This document shows positions 12,160 through 25,826 of a DNA stretch of 64,000 nt, in pieces. This DNA is from Trichuris trichiura (lineage: Eukaryota; Nematoda; Enoplea; Trichinellida; Trichuridae), in the NCBI GenBank assembly GCA_037903355.1, contig JBAJFE010000060.1:434001-498000 (forward strand), given 5' to 3'. The stretch's first letter is position 1. Every line of letters starts with the position of its first letter. The position numbers were made by a program, and so were the translations under genes. The notes under the pieces were generated by a model. That model was given only the letters and a program-made list of their open reading frames with translations, searched no databases and was not told where the DNA came from.

Positions 12160-15100
12160 ACCACTTGTAAGCCAATCAATTTTGACTTCTCTTTGCTAAA
12201 AGTGCAAGACAATTGCTCGGCAGAACTCCCATTGCTTCAGCTGAGCTTTTAAAGTATACTCTGCATTTCGAGTTACGTACAGAACGAATAAAACTATGCA
12301 CCAAGGCTAATGTGCTTCTACTTATTAATCAGCGTGTCTGCTGAAACAACAATACTGCCCAGCCATAGGCACAAACACATTCGCTTACAAGCAATACAAA
12401 CTGAATCACGCTATTGTATTCTTGCTGTATAAATACGTAGAGCAGTTCAAACCCAAAACAAGCAGCTTTACAGAAACAATGCTGTGCACTTGATCATTCT
12501 GAATATTCGTGATTCACGGTGAGTTAAAGATTTACTTTCAAACGGGTCGTATAAGATAGAAGGGACAAAATTTATTCTAACATTAATTGCCTATCCTATT
12601 TTGGCGTCCAATACTACCTTTGATTTTCACGTATAACTTAGTAAATTCTGAAAGCCTATTAGACAATTTTTTTGCTTTTCACATGAAGCTACAGCTTTCT
12701 CTAAAAGACCTACACAGCGAAGTGTACATACATACAACAATTATTTATAAAAGCTTTGCTATTAAATTTATTAGTAAGCTGCAATAACTTTTGGATTTCC
12801 ACAACTCGACTGCCTATGCAACTGCCCTTCTTTACATTTGCATGCCCCACTTTAATGTGGAAGTCACTTATATTTCAATTCCATTATCCCTATAAGCTAT
12901 CAAATTCTGTGCAACGTTTTTTATCGCTTTCGAATATTATCCGCTCCTAAACTCTTTCATTCATGAATCGACACCTTGACAACCACTGTTAGACTAAACA
13001 ATTCGCCATGAGGAAAGATAACATGTCAACAAGGATTGAACTTATACTTTGCATACATTACTTAAGGAATGTAGAGCCACCGATGGCGGTCAAAATTTCG
13101 ACAGGTGATAAATGCACTGTAAAATGTGACTTTATGGCACTCGTGCATAGACACCTTCTTTACAAGGAATGTATTTGAGCGGAGGCGTTATTATACTTGT
13201 CTTGTTTTTTATGTCACCTCCTTCCAACCACTGTTAGTCGATTTCATTCTACTCAAATACATTCTCTATCTAAAAGATGCCAGTGGAACAAGAACACACT
13301 TTAGAATGCATTTTCGATCCATCCGGAATTTCGAATTTCGGGATTTTGACCCTAATCTGATGCGCCACGCAGTCCTGACGAAAAGGGGATACACAAATTG
13401 AAGCAAAAGCATATCTGAAAGGCAAAGAAAATAGGTGCTTACGAATAACCTTTTAGAAATAGAGAATTTTTCCAAATTAGAACCCGCTCAAGATTGCAAT
13501 CAAAATTGCGAGAAGAGTTAACGTGGACATTACCCATACTTCGGGAAACAATCGCGAAGAAAAGTTTGTATGCAATCAAACTACATACCTGCTAATCAGA
13601 CGGCTTTTTCGAATTGCTGTTGGCAATTTTGCAACCTAACCTACCGATCATCCGGCTTCACCTCTGACATACGAGTTTTTCGACAATTTCACGTATGAAC
13701 AGCTACAAGGAAGCAGTTCAAATTCTACACATGTCACATAGGTGTCAAAAAGCTAAGTAAATCTTTTATGAATAGAAATAATGCTTTTCTTAAAAGACTT
13801 TTTTCCTGAATTGTAGATGGAACCCACTGAAATGGAAATATGACGTAATAAAATACGAAAGTATCAAGCCTGTATGAGTCAAAAAGCTAAGTAAATCTTT
13901 TATGAATAGAAATAATGCTTTTCTTAAAAGACTTTTTTCCTGAATTGTAGATGGAACCCACTGAAATGGAAATATGACGTAATAAAATACGAAAGTATCA
14001 AGCCTGTATGAGCTTGAGCCTTCTGCAATAAAAACATTATATTATTCTTTTCGTACAAATTAGCAATAGCAATACTAAGAGATTTAGTTTTGTGATACAA
14101 AAGCGACGAACATCTCAAATGCAACGTTGTTATGGAACAATAAGACTGAATAAAAACTTGCTTCGAAAACACAGCCAGCGTGGAAGAAGGGACCGGCACG
14201 CCGAAGACGAACGAATCCATTCTGTTAATGAATTCGCGAAGAAACATCTCAGCGTGATCGGCAACGTGAGTAAAAGCGAAATTTCTCATCCGTTGTTGAC
14301 CAGCCTGCAATTGCTACTATTGCAAAAAAAGTTGATCTTCGCACTTCAGCAAACTGCCTGCTTTTTATTCGTCATATAATCGAGTCTCACGCCTATGTTC
14401 CGCTTCTTTGGTCACTGTCCAGAAAGATTCACTGCATTTGAACGTCTAGCCAAACTTTTTTCCTGCAGATGACCTTCTTATCTTAAAACTTGCTCGTACA
14501 AAATGGTAGAACATAAACGCAAGGCGTAGAACGGTTCCATCCGTAAATGACTTGTAAACGTGCAGTGTAGATAAAAGTTACTCAGGTACTAAGCAGAACG
14601 TTATTGCGCAGCATGAATTATTTGATCCGAAAGACTGCATTAGAGCACTAACCTGGGACTACCTTTAAGCATAATATTCAAATTTTTCGATATACAAAAG
14701 CTATTGCTAAAAATAAGTCACCATAATTGTGGTTTCAAAATGCTGTACAGAATCAGAAAGCAAAGCAGGTAAAAAAAATAATCGTCTTCCTAAAGCTTTA
14801 CAGAAGCGAATTAAACTTTTGAATGAACAAAATAACAAATTCTACTTCGCTTGTACGTCGCAGTAATTCATATTCAACGCTTTAACTCGGTTGCATCGCG
14901 ATTACAGAACTTTTGACTATAAACTTTTTGTTGCGTTAAAGCAAGCCGTCTTAGTTGTCAGATTCCTATCACAACAGTGTGACGATTACTGGGCAATAAT
15001 CAACAACTTTTTAAACTGGTAAAATAACCTACCGTACCCATATAGGTTAATCAAGCTTCCTGTAAAAGTAGCACCAGCAGAACAAGAATAATAAAGCTTG

Positions 15101-16281
15101 GCAAAATTTGAAACCTTCCATTGTGTATGCACAAGATGTCTGTGAAAAAAAATTTGCAGAAATCAAAGATCAGTCAAATTTCAACTCCCCAGCCCGACAT
15201 ACGGTAATAACTCCTTAAAACCTTTATGATAATAAAGTATGTTAAGGTCTAAATCTGTATTTTGAACTGCAAGTAAATACAATGGCATAAATGCAGCAGA
15301 CGGAAATATTTTTCAGTAATGCCAGCTTGCCCGCCCGTTATACGTCCCAGTCATTGCTTTCTATTCAATGCACACATCCTAAATTTACTGACTGAATTGT
15401 GTAGTTTGAACAATATTCTTCCTTCCTTAAGAAATGGTCAAGTATACCTCTCCTATTTAAATAAAATAAATAACTAAAAATATCTTATTTCGACGAGATT
15501 GTAATTACAGTAAAGGGCATATTTCATCCAGTTGAAAATTTATGTACAGTGTGCTTTCACGTTTGCAGATGTCGACTAAGCATTGCTGCGAAATCTGAAA
15601 CCATAATGTATGTATTTTCGTGAGCCCTTTACCTTATTCAACATTTCATTTCCATCCTAACACGTTAATCACTTTCGCTGCGTGGATATTAGTTGTTTGA
15701 TGAAAAGTCCGTATACTTCCACTCTTTTGAAAAGATATTGTTCCCGTTGATGCCAAGTTGGGCCAGTAATTAGTGAATGGGTTTCCTCTTAGTTGACGGA
15801 TTAGGGCATTCGCCGTTTCAGCATTTAAGAACAGAGCTTCCGTGAAGCAAAGCCATCAGTAGTAAAAGCTTGCATTTATTTGAACTGCAGATGAGTTGGT
15901 CTAACGGCATATTTCCCTTATAAGAGGATACGGCAGGGTAAGAATTTATTGCGTACGACGAAGCAAAAATATTCTAGTGGCAAAAGTTTCCATTGCAACA
16001 GAACTGCTTGAATGCATCACTATCTTCTGAAAAGTTTCCTCGCCTTATTAACAAGCGTCTTCGTTTCACTTGCACGACTGTCTTCAAAATTATTTTGGTT
16101 TCATTTATGGCAGCTGAAACTGAATTCCAAGCTCCATTAACTCTGGAAGTTTGGAAATCAAAATGCCCAATGCATCCCTTCCCGTGTAGCATTCATAAAC
16201 GTCGAGCTGAAACAATGCTAATTAAAGCAACTGTACAAAACGGTTAGCAAACTCAGCCGGATAGTTGCAATATATTGCATA
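12160..16281. other. Intergenic, no confident gene
   Basis: Only short frames occur here, most without an ATG. The main structural feature is the 134-bp tandem duplication at 13744-14011. A 128-codon frame on the minus strand (13924-14310) overlaps that duplication and is not convincingly coding. Confidence 0.55.
13744..14011. repeat. Perfect 134-bp tandem duplication
   Basis: Units 13744-13877 and 13878-14011 are identical by eye over their full 134 bases, both beginning GTCAAAAAGCTAAGTAAATC and ending AAGCCTGTATGA. Complete identity in noncoding DNA implies a recent duplication or an assembly duplication. Confidence 0.9.
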
Positions 16282-17089
16282 CTATGTATAAATAAAGTTC
16301 TTGAATACCTTTCTCAAGCGTTTCAAAGTAATTATCTGCTCGATGACTTGCTTTCGAATTGTTCTCAAAGAACGAAAAGAGAAACTTTTAGGTTCCTTCA
16401 AAACCTGCAGCATAAAAAGCAACGTGCTTTGATCATAATCAGTCAGAGATGTGGGAATGTAAGCACCACGCAAGCTAAGCTCTTCCAATTGTGGTAGGCA
16501 GTGTAGAAGCTTGCATAAAACGGCTTCGCGGATGACGCATCCACTTATGTTGAGCTGAAAGATAAGCGCTGAACATTTCTTTAAGTAAACGTACAAATTC
16601 GTAGCAAATGCCTAAAGGAAATAGTGGAAAAGAATACCGATTTTAGGCGCTTTAAGCGAGACAGGCAGCTAGCGACTTGGGAACGAATTGCCGGCAAAAT
16701 GGACGCAGGGACTATAAGAAATTTGACACTGATCAGCGCCTGAAGAATGAATATGACATGATTCTCAGCTTCGAAACCGCTTGTTGGTTTGAGAAATTGA
16801 GACAATGTAACGTTGGTCAGAGGGCTAAAAAGAACTAACCATCAGCACAAATAGCAGCAGCATAATGACAGAGTTACGATACAAGACATTTATAGTAACA
16901 AGATGAAACTTACCGTAAGCAAAGGATCACAGCAGCGCGAAACTGAGTGTTTACCATTGCAAGGTTCATCCAGTCAGACTGGTCGACGAGTTTAACTATG
17001 CTAACGATGATTTCCAAGGGCAAGTTTAAAATATAAGGGCGACTGAGCCCTTCTTGTTCCGCATTGGACGAATCGTCCCGCTCAGACAT
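16282..17089 (-). CDS. F-box protein with leucine-rich C-terminal region
   Basis: Exon 1 (17089-16914) starts ATG. After an acidic stretch it encodes an F-box: ILNLPLEIIVSIVKLVD, then SDWMNLAMVNTQFRAAV. It ends in GTAAGT. An 89-bp intron leads to exon 2 (from 16824), in matching phase. The downstream residues are leucine/isoleucine-rich with LRR-like periodicity (for example LPQLEELSLRGAYIP) and end at TAA near 16282. F-box proteins bind Skp1 in SCF ubiquitin ligases, and the LRR-like part would select substrates. The frame changes near 16650-16600: either a 26-bp GT...AG intron is removed, which restores the frame exactly, or there is an indel. It may therefore be a gene with a micro-intron or a pseudogene. 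The substrate is unknown. Confidence 0.6.
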
Positions 17090-20000
17090 GAATGCTTTCA
17101 CAAGGCTTAATTGCAGTTGACAGTTCGTACCAATTTCCTTTTACTGTAATGATTTGATGCACTCAGTTACACTGGGAAGCATTTGGGTTTGAAGTTAGTT
17201 GCTTTAAAGTTACCTGACATTTCGTAATAAGCACTCAACCTTGACGAATGGAAAAAAAATGAAGAAAATTAATTACTGCGCAAAGCCAGTTGTTTCGGTA
17301 AACAAAATTTTATAATGAGGAATAGCCTTAAGAATGACCACTACGCTAACTTATCCATCCTTAGCCAAAAAAAATAAGCGCGGAATTTTGTGCCAAATGG
17401 TACTGTGACGCATTATATGATAATCAAATCATATAGTCTCTATGAACCCTTTACTGTTCAAAATCAAGCATTTTTTAGACTATTTTTATTATCTGTATCT
17501 GAATATCGCTTCAGCTAATGCTCTGCAGAAAGTGCGTGCAGAACATCAAAGGAATTATGAGCGAAATGTCCCCCAGTGAGCAGGTGACCATCCGTTCTGA
17601 ACCAAATATTATAATTTCCGTCTGGTAGGTATAATTTAAAAAGCCGCTGTAGGTGCTGTTCCACAACTTTCAGGGCGCCTGGCAATCTGACGGTCAGGTT
17701 CCCTCAGACCTTGCGAATGCCTGCTTATCAAACTTCAAATCTTTAACAATGAACCTACGTATAGGATTAGGTCACGTTCTTTTCTGAGCCTCTTTAGCGG
17801 TGAGTTGTTGTGATTGTTTGAGTCAGTGTCACCTATGGAGGAATAATGTTGCAAACTTTAGAGCTGCCTAGTCTCGGCTATCTCTTTTTGTAGCAGCATT
17901 AGTAGTGATACCGAAATTGCTGTTCGAATGAATATCCGCTGTTGAGTGGAAGCAGTGGAGACGGTGCGTAACTAATGTCGTGCGTTTTGATAATATGATC
18001 AAAAGGCTGATTTGTTTACAAGCGGAACCAGAATTTCCTAACTACAAACAGTATAACTTTCAACAAGAATGCAGTTGCATGTGACTTGCTTGCAATAATA
18101 GTTACTTGTGTGGAAATTTGTGAATGCATCGTACATGCAGCAGACTAGTTTCAATTGGCCTAAAGCAGGTTTATCTCACTCAGCCGCCACTTGCAGTTGT
18201 TGGACAGAAAGAAATGACAATATCGTTATTAAATATCAACTAGATTGACGTATATGTGTGCACGACATTGCTCTCACGCTATTACTGAGTTTCAGGATTA
18301 CCAATGCCGATTTTTCAAAGTGCGCCAATACAGAATGCAGATAACAAATTTTTTTATTGTTTTCCCCATGCTGCGCAGAAATATTCAAGAAAACGGTTCA
18401 ATGCATAAAACAGGTCAAAGTTGAATTTTCGGAATTAACATCTTCCATCTTCAGCGCTGCATTGGTCGTTCTACGTATTTTTCTATTAAGCACTATACTT
18501 CGCCCATCCGATAAGTATAGTTGTCACGAAGACGTTACGCAAATTAAGAAAGCTCGAAATGACAAGTGCATTTCTGGAAAATTTTTGCCCGTAGTCTAGA
18601 CGGCTCTCCATTACCAATAGCACTAATCTTCAAACTCTTTTTCAGGCAAGAAAAAGTGCCTCGTAGAAAATGACCATTTAGAATCCACTGCTGCGCTATA
18701 AAACACCTTAAGCACTGTTGTAATAGGAAGTTTGCATGCGCATGATGACTTGCGTACAACTAGACAATACTGTAGTTTGTCGTTGAGCCAGTTTTGGTAT
18801 AAACAACTCACGGGTGGAAGGAAAAGATTCTTTTCTCCAAACGTGCCAGCAACAGGTGCAACATGAACATATGTTAATGCCATTTGCATTCCAGACTGAA
18901 TAAGATTAACTATTCTACGGTTTCCTGCTGTTTTTTAGCTTGTCTAAAGCGGCTATGAAACCGCCGTGAAAGAACATTTTGAGTTTTTTAAATGGTGCAA
19001 GAGTTCGAGAGCAAGTTGGGCAGCTCTGTTACAAGCAGGTAACACGACAGTAAAGGAACAGTAATACAACCGATTAACTAAAAGCAGGTTAGGTACTGTA
19101 TGAAGATGAGTAGGTATCGGGGCGCTCCAACAAATGGCACCCGGTAAACAACCACGCTTGATCGCGCTAAGCTGATAAATACTGCTTTGTTACACAACGC
19201 GGTGGCGTTTGCGTTGAGACATGTTGTTGACGAAGTATCGTCCAGGAAGAATTAGAGTTTTTCATGATAGTCAATTCCTTGACACTTTCTGCTACATTTT
19301 ATCTTGTAACAACGATAGTTTAGCTCACGTATTTTATTATAAAAAAAACGCTGTTTGCAAGATATCAGATTGCCGGAAGGACAGGAAAATGTTTGTTTGA
19401 CATTGAAATTTAAGTGTGAATTTGTGTTAATGATCTGCAAGTATTAATAGCATTACTTTGAATGTTTCTTCAGCAAAACAGTTTTATAAATCCCCCAATG
19501 AATAGAATTACCGTCTGTACATGAGTTGAAAAATGCATTTGCTAACCTTAATGCCATTCAAGAAAGAAAGGTACTCTGAAAGCTAGCATAGCAACGAGGA
19601 CGACATTTAGGCTAGAATCAAAGTGATAATGCATACGCGATAAAGTGCTTTCAGAAAAGCTGTACTTTCGCAACTAACGTGAAGCCTATGAACTAGTTTT
19701 TTCAGGTTAGCAAAATACGTTTTTATTTTTGTTCTTTTGCAGTTGACTGGCGCCGGCACAAATGCCTCCTAATTTGTTGCTCAGCAGAATCAACCGTATA
19801 TGAATTTGTACTGCTCTTCAGCCAGTACGCTGGCGAAGATAGCATACTTTTACGTGAGGGTAATTATAGAATGCAGGTACATAGTTGGATTGTGCGCTCT
19901 ACCACGCCGAACTGTGGTACAGTCGGCGGATAAAAGCTCTTCTCGAGGCGTTGACATCTCTTCTGCAAAACAAGTAAGCTATTTTTCATTTACGCGTCGC

Positions 20001-20700
20001 TTTTATTAGCGAATGCGAAACTCGAAACGCGATGGGTGACTGGTTGTTTGGCACAGGTTCAATTCGGCCGTAGTGAACAGCGTTCGAGTGGCATGCTCAA
20101 CTGTCTTGTAAACTTTGGTTACTTTTGCTCCTCTGAAAAGGAAGTCACTGCTGCGAGACGAAGAGCAATGGAAGCGGTTGGTTGTGGTACGAAAGTGAAG
20201 TATAGAAAAAAATCGAATTTATTTACCATATTTAAGCTTCTTTTGACTTTAGTTTTCCCTTATAGTAAAGCATAATAATTAATTGGAGTAATACTTTTTG
20301 TTGACCAACATCTTTTCTGACAATAACAAATCACCCCTCCTTTATAGAGCCTCCTATAGGCGTTGTTGGCCAGCAATAGAGTAGAATACCATGCAATAGC
20401 AGACGCTTGGTATAAGTTTACCGATTGCAAACAGCTGCCAGCTGTTTAATGAACGTTAGTGATTCCCTCAGCTGCCTGTCAGCTTTAATAGAAGTTCTTT
20501 TTTTTCTTCTCGCTGACCCTGGCTGTGTGCCGCAGTGAACAAAGCTGATGACCGCGCTGTGTAACAGCTTTCATCAAAGCTTGACCGGCCGACTGGTCAT
20601 TTCCTTCGGTGCCTTGTCGTCCGATCTGTCAGCGGCACTGATTGATCGTCCGCATGACCCATGGCTCTTTTGACGAATCGATTGCGTTGACCGGCCAGCT
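17090..20700. other. Intergenic, nothing recognised
   Basis: No supported gene. The end of the stretch becomes more GC-rich and contains repeated quasi-palindromic motifs (TTGACCGGCCGACTGGTCAT at about 20580 and a close copy at about 20686) and a short palindrome AAACAGCTGCCAGCTGTTT near 20430. Confidence 0.5.
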
Positions 20701-20710
20701 GGTCATCGTT

Positions 20711-20783
20711 CACGTGAACGACGGCTTGTTGACTTGAGGTGATTGCAGGCGGCCGAAATTCGGTCGCACGTGCAACTCACGTG
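20711..20783. promoter_or_regulatory. Cluster of three CACGTG E-box/G-box motifs
   Basis: CACGTG occurs at 20711-20716, 20767-20772 and 20778-20783, three times in 73 bases. The first lies in the palindrome CGTTCACGTGAACG. The cluster is just upstream of the membrane-protein exon starting after 20983. CACGTG is bound by bHLH-ZIP factors such as the Myc/Max, USF and MITF groups. Promoter function is inferred from clustering and position only. Confidence 0.45.
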
Positions 20784-20982
20784 CAATGTGTGTTCTACGA
20801 CGGCGAGCGACGTATGTTTCCTTAACTCGTTTGCATTATTCCCCCGTTTCTGTCCGCAGTCGTCTGCTGACCAAACGCTCGGTTGGACAGCTTTCGCTCT
20901 ATCGGACGGATGATATATGCGCGTGGAATATTGCTGAGTGCCTGTTTTCCCTGGAAGTAACCCTTTAAACGGAGTTTCATAG

Positions 20983-21896
20983 CAGCAAGCCGATCAGTTG
21001 GATTTTCGTTTGCCCTGTTTGCTAAGGTGTCCTCCGGTGTTGTTCCAGATTGATTGCTTGTCCCAAAAGCTGGTTAAGCTTGCCTTGTCTTTGGTTAGGT
21101 CACATGAACCTGTTTACCGTGTCATCGCCGTCAGTGCGTCGTCATATCATACACTCACTGTCGATTGGTCGGTTGCCTCAGGGATCACAGAGAAAGGGTT
21201 TTGGCTTAGCGCTGACAGTCTTTTCTACATATACTATCGTGTCTTTATGTTGCCTTTGTCGATTCAGGCTTTCTCGGCTCTTGCTGGCCACCGACCTCAA
21301 GCCATGGACTGCATGGGGATGACCAACTGTCAGCGAAAAAATGGCATATGGAAGGACGTTTTAGAGCTCCAATTGCCTCTTTGGACATGGACAGTCTCTA
21401 GCGTCGCCATGTACATTTTCCAAAGCCGTAGCCGCGTTCGCCATGCATTTATCGGTGCCACGCTTCTCTGCTTCATAGGGTTGCTAAGTTGTGTCTTGGT
21501 ATTGCTACTCATCTTGGACCACCTACGCCGTTTGCCCGGTTGGTTGGCCGCTTTTGGACAGACAGTGAAAAGCAGCAACCAGGTGCCTATTGTCGTCGTA
21601 CCGAACAAAATTCTCTCGGCTCCCGCATTCGGTCGTAGGAAGTACAACAACGATTTGTCGCGTGGCAGTATGTCAAGGAAATTCACCAACGGGGTAAGTG
21701 CCGCACATCCACGTCGTTCCAGCAGTTCGTCCAACCTTTCCACATCTCATGGTCGATCGTCCTCTTTTCTTTGGCGTCAGCGTCTTCCCAGCCAACACCA
21801 TTTTCTCGGTCATATTGGTCGATGAAAAGCGACCAACGCAAACCTGGCCGATTTTCAACACATTCGATTGGTGGTTTAAGTGCCCATCAATTTTAA
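20983..21896 (+). CDS. Multi-pass membrane protein, unidentified (5' end unresolved)
   Basis: A long open frame runs from about 20983 to a strong donor GGG|GTAAGT at 21693. Splicing to the acceptor TTCCCAG at 21791 adds 34 codons rich in Ser, Lys and Arg and ends in TAA at 21896. The frame has at least two convincing membrane segments: one around LWTWTVSSVAMYIF and a strong one, HAFIGATLLCFIGLLSCVLV and onward. These are preceded by a Cys-containing segment (DCMGMTNC) and followed by a basic, serine-rich cytoplasmic-looking tail. The base composition is GC-richer than the flanks and codon choice looks coding. There is no ATG near the open start, so an upstream exon with the true start is likely; I could not place it. 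I do not recognise the family; a tetraspan (claudin/LHFPL-like) topology is possible but unsupported. Confidence 0.45.
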
Positions 21897-24800
21897 CAGG
21901 CTACCTCCTCAGCTCGTGGGAAACAGTTCGAAAATTCCAATGTTTTAAAAACATTTTGCTCCGTTGTCGCCAGTGATCCATTTCGGAACTGGGGCTTATC
22001 GACTTTGCTCAACCGTTCACTGTTAGAATGCTCTTTATTGTTTTTCTATTTTTAAACTGTTTTGCGTTACTGAACAGCACAGCTTGGTTAATCTTTTCAG
22101 GATAAAATGTCCGCCCAAGGTTGTTTGATTTTGTCAGTGATGGATGACCGCGAATAGGCGAATGCGCCTGCTTTAAACAATAAAAGTTGCTTTGACTTAC
22201 CAATAACACAACTGGCTGACCAATCAAATGGACGCAACGCATATTCGCGGTGACGCCTTTTCTTGGCAAATAGCCAACATACAGCTTTCTCGCGAAGCTC
22301 TCATTCCAGCAATTGCACGCGCCTTCGCAAAGGTCGAACAAGCCATCACATTCGATGGTGATAGGACGTTATTTTTGCTGGGGCTGATGCTGACCCCTTT
22401 CGTTAGCTGTGAAAGAGTAAACTATTCGTATCACAGTCGCTTATCAACGAAATCAGCTTACTTAATCGCATAGTTTCACCAGCGAGTGCATCTATAAATC
22501 GAGTAGTGCTTTCCTCTTGCCTACGGAGTCAATCAGCACAACATTCAACATTTTTCTACTACCAGCAGAGGCTTACCTTTTCAACCTGTCCGCATAGTCC
22601 CAAATATTTATTGCAAAGACGCAATTGTTACTTGAAAAGCGAAACCAAACCAGCAGAAATTATCCTTGTCACTTTGTCTACCGAGTATAACGTTCTATTC
22701 GCTGGAACCGTAGCTCTCTAAATGGCACGCGACCAATCCTATCTGCAGCGGAGCAGTTGCTTTATGCAAATTTTATAAATCCGGATTGGAGATGCAATTT
22801 GTTTGGAACGACATTTCTGCCAACTTTGAGTTTAAATGTACGGCTGAGACGAGTACTGGGCTAAGACTGTACAAATCCAGACGGTTTTGTTTATGTTTCC
22901 AAACGTTCCCTACGACCGCTTTAAAGTGTCCCTTCGGTTTTACCTTTCAGTATTACAACAGTAGCAGCATGATAAATGTTACGTTTTCATCGTTGGCCAT
23001 TAGGGTTCATGAAGATGCAAAAATATGTGATAATTAGGTGTTAATGCTGTTTTTTTCAAAAAGAGACCTTGCGCAGTAAGGATGATGTTTCGTAGCTTGT
23101 TGTTCATGTCGAAAACCACTAATCATGTAACGCAGCTGGGGGTAATGGAATCTTGTTTAGGATGACCGAAATTGCATTAACGCTTTCTATTGTACGCCCC
23201 ATTAGGTGCATCTAGTATTACCCACTTTTCAATGCTTCGCTGCATGCGTTGCAGTGAAGCAATGGACTGTAATATTCGTTTCCGGCATAAATGCAGTACG
23301 TGCCGAAAGTAGGAACAGAGAGCCTCACTGTTGTTGTTGTTGTTGAGATATTCCCTAACGAGTCAGGTAAGAAGAGCAATAAAAAAGTGTTTAATTGCTT
23401 CTTGGGAATAACGACTGTTTTCGTCTGGTTTTTCCACGTTAGCGAAATAAGCGTTAAGACCCGTTGAGTTGTTCCGCTTTTTCATCCAGAACAGTACGCG
23501 GTAACAACTGGTTTTACGCGACCATATGAACTAGCTGATGTGGTCAGTTCTAGCAGCAGTTTTTACTTGCACCTGCTTTCGTATGTGGTAACAATGGTTT
23601 TTAGCCATACTAAGCATTCAGTTTAACTTTGTGACTCAAACTAACGGATTTTGTGGCTTCAGAAGTTACATGAGGAGATGCGTCTGCATGAACTTCCATT
23701 TGGAGCAGCCTGACGAGAGAAGAATAATTTCCTAGTAGTTGTTACGTTTCTAGACTTTGGCTAGCAGGCAGGAAGTTAACGTTCGCCCAATTTGCCCCTA
23801 GAAGGACAATTCATTTGTGTTAACATTTCCCTTTCGCCGTCGACCAGGCAGCGAGTATTCAATAAAATATATATTATGTGCAAGAACAAAAATCTACGAA
23901 AGAAAACTTCGTAGGTCCTGATACTAGCGGAGCCTTTAACATCTGCTGGTGACCTTATTTTTTCTTTCGGAAAAGATCAAATATGGCTATTCTGCTAGCC
24001 AGTTGTTGGATCGACTAAGTCGTGTGGACCTTCAATATTTACCTTCTTCAGCTCAGATGGTTATTGAGGAAGGAAAGTACAGCTTATTTTCAATGTTCAC
24101 GGGACGGATGCAGCCGACCCAATTCCAACGTTTTATCTCCATATCTTTGACCCGCGTCGAGAGGAGCTCAAACCTTAGACCAGCACGCTACTTCAGTACA
24201 CCATTGACCCGACGAAGAGCAGAGCATATGATATCGCTATCAATAGGTCGTGTGAGTAGAATGAATGATCATGGCGGTGCCAAAAATTGGACGCCCAGGA
24301 AAACAAGAGAACTTTCCCCGTCATATGTCCACTGCGGAAGCACTGTATTACCAAATCTGGTTAAGTGCCATAATTCAATGAAAGATAATGCGTACTCGGA
24401 GGTGAACATTGACAGCGACAGAATGTTCTGATTTTGAACACCTGTCACAGGATGTTTGAATTGCGGTGTCGTGCTCTCTCGGCTCTCTTCTCTGTTTGAC
24501 AAGTTATGACAGCGACATCTTGAACTGCTTAACGCACGATGCTGACCTGAAACTTGTTTGCTTATACCCGCAAAGTGGAATTACGTTGCTACGCAGGGCC
24601 TATCAGTCTAAAACGTTTGCTTATTTTTGACAGGATACTAAAGAATGACAGCGCATCGTCATAGAATCATATTTTTTTACACTGTTCTTCGGTCAAGTAT
24701 TTTCCTGTTGCTGTGGGTGTCTGTGTCTAAACTACGCAACTGTCCTATCAGCGAATGAAAGCGCCTACAACAACGGAAAAGCACTGATTGAAAAACAGTA

Positions 24801-25506
24801 GAGAAATTCCACTTCCACTTATGAAGTTCTTTATGAATCTGATAGCTCGCTTATTAACCTGAGCACAATTTTCTTTTTCCCCGATAATGGCAGAAGGCAG
24901 GCGGAAATCATAATTACCAATAGGCTATCTCAGTTGAAGCATACTTAGTAAAGGCCACATAGATCTGATGTTATGAAAAATCCTTAATGTAGCAAAATAT
25001 TAAAACAGCAGAGTTGCCAAGACTACTCCGGTTTCATCTTCAGCGAATGAATTAATGAAATGACTTCCATGTTGTCAATTCATTGGCTGGAATCGAGACC
25101 ACAAGAATCTGGAAAGCCCAGCAGCTTTAATACTGTGCCACATTGCTCTGAACAATGGAAAGTTTTTTCATTAATATATTTGTTGGCATAGGGAAAAACA
25201 TTTCTAGCTTCTTGTCGTTAAACGCTTGTTTAAGAGATTGGAACTAAAAACTATGTTATGTTGAGGAAGTATTGACGCCATGCCAAATGCCCTTTGGTGA
25301 TAAGGAACAAGTTTGCGATGTCTTTTAGGCATTCTGTCGGTTGTAGAGACAAGCCTATTCTTAACCAATGTGCTTCCGTTTTCGTTAGCACAAATGTCTC
25401 ATCTATCATCTACGGCAAAAAGTGTTTACAAGACAGTCGAGAAAAGAACTGTACGGAAATTGTTTTGTCGAATTCGTGTACATATTCGTCTACAAGCTTG
25501 GACAGT
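21897..25506. other. Intergenic, no confident gene; one ambiguous frame
   Basis: No supported gene. A 160-codon frame at 23949-24431 (+) and an alternative frame within it contain coding-like stretches with possible splice sites, for example an acceptor CTACTTCAG and donor GTGAGT. They do not combine into a recognisable protein. A short (TTG)n tract lies near 23330-23345. Confidence 0.4.
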
Positions 25507-25826
25507 GTTAGATTGGGGTTTGGTTCGATTGCCGAACGGTCATGCCAACAGGTCAGTTGCCGGTCGAGCATGAGTTGCCGAACTCATTTGCCTGAGCGAT
25601 TACTTGGAAGGATTAAGCATGCAGTAACTTTCGTTTAACGAAATTTTAAAGCATGGCGCGCTAGCATTATCACGATGAGATTATTTATTACGAGAATACG
25701 AAAATGCAAGCCTGTGGACGCAAGAATAACACCTATAACTGGTGTAGAACAATATACGTTATAAGCGGACTCATGTAGGCAGATTGCAGGCAATTGCGCC
25801 CAGGTAGTCCATAATTGCAGGGTGAC

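Noticed and set aside
13924..14310. 128-codon minus-strand frame
   Set aside because: Partly made of the 134-bp duplication; no motif; the overlapping plus frame is equally open.
20036..20070. GGTTCAATTCGG resembling a tRNA T-loop
   Set aside because: No matching acceptor, D-arm or anticodon stem was found around it.
21330..21743. 137-codon minus-strand frame opposite the membrane-protein gene
   Set aside because: Shadow frame; the plus strand has the hydrophobic pattern and strong splice donor.
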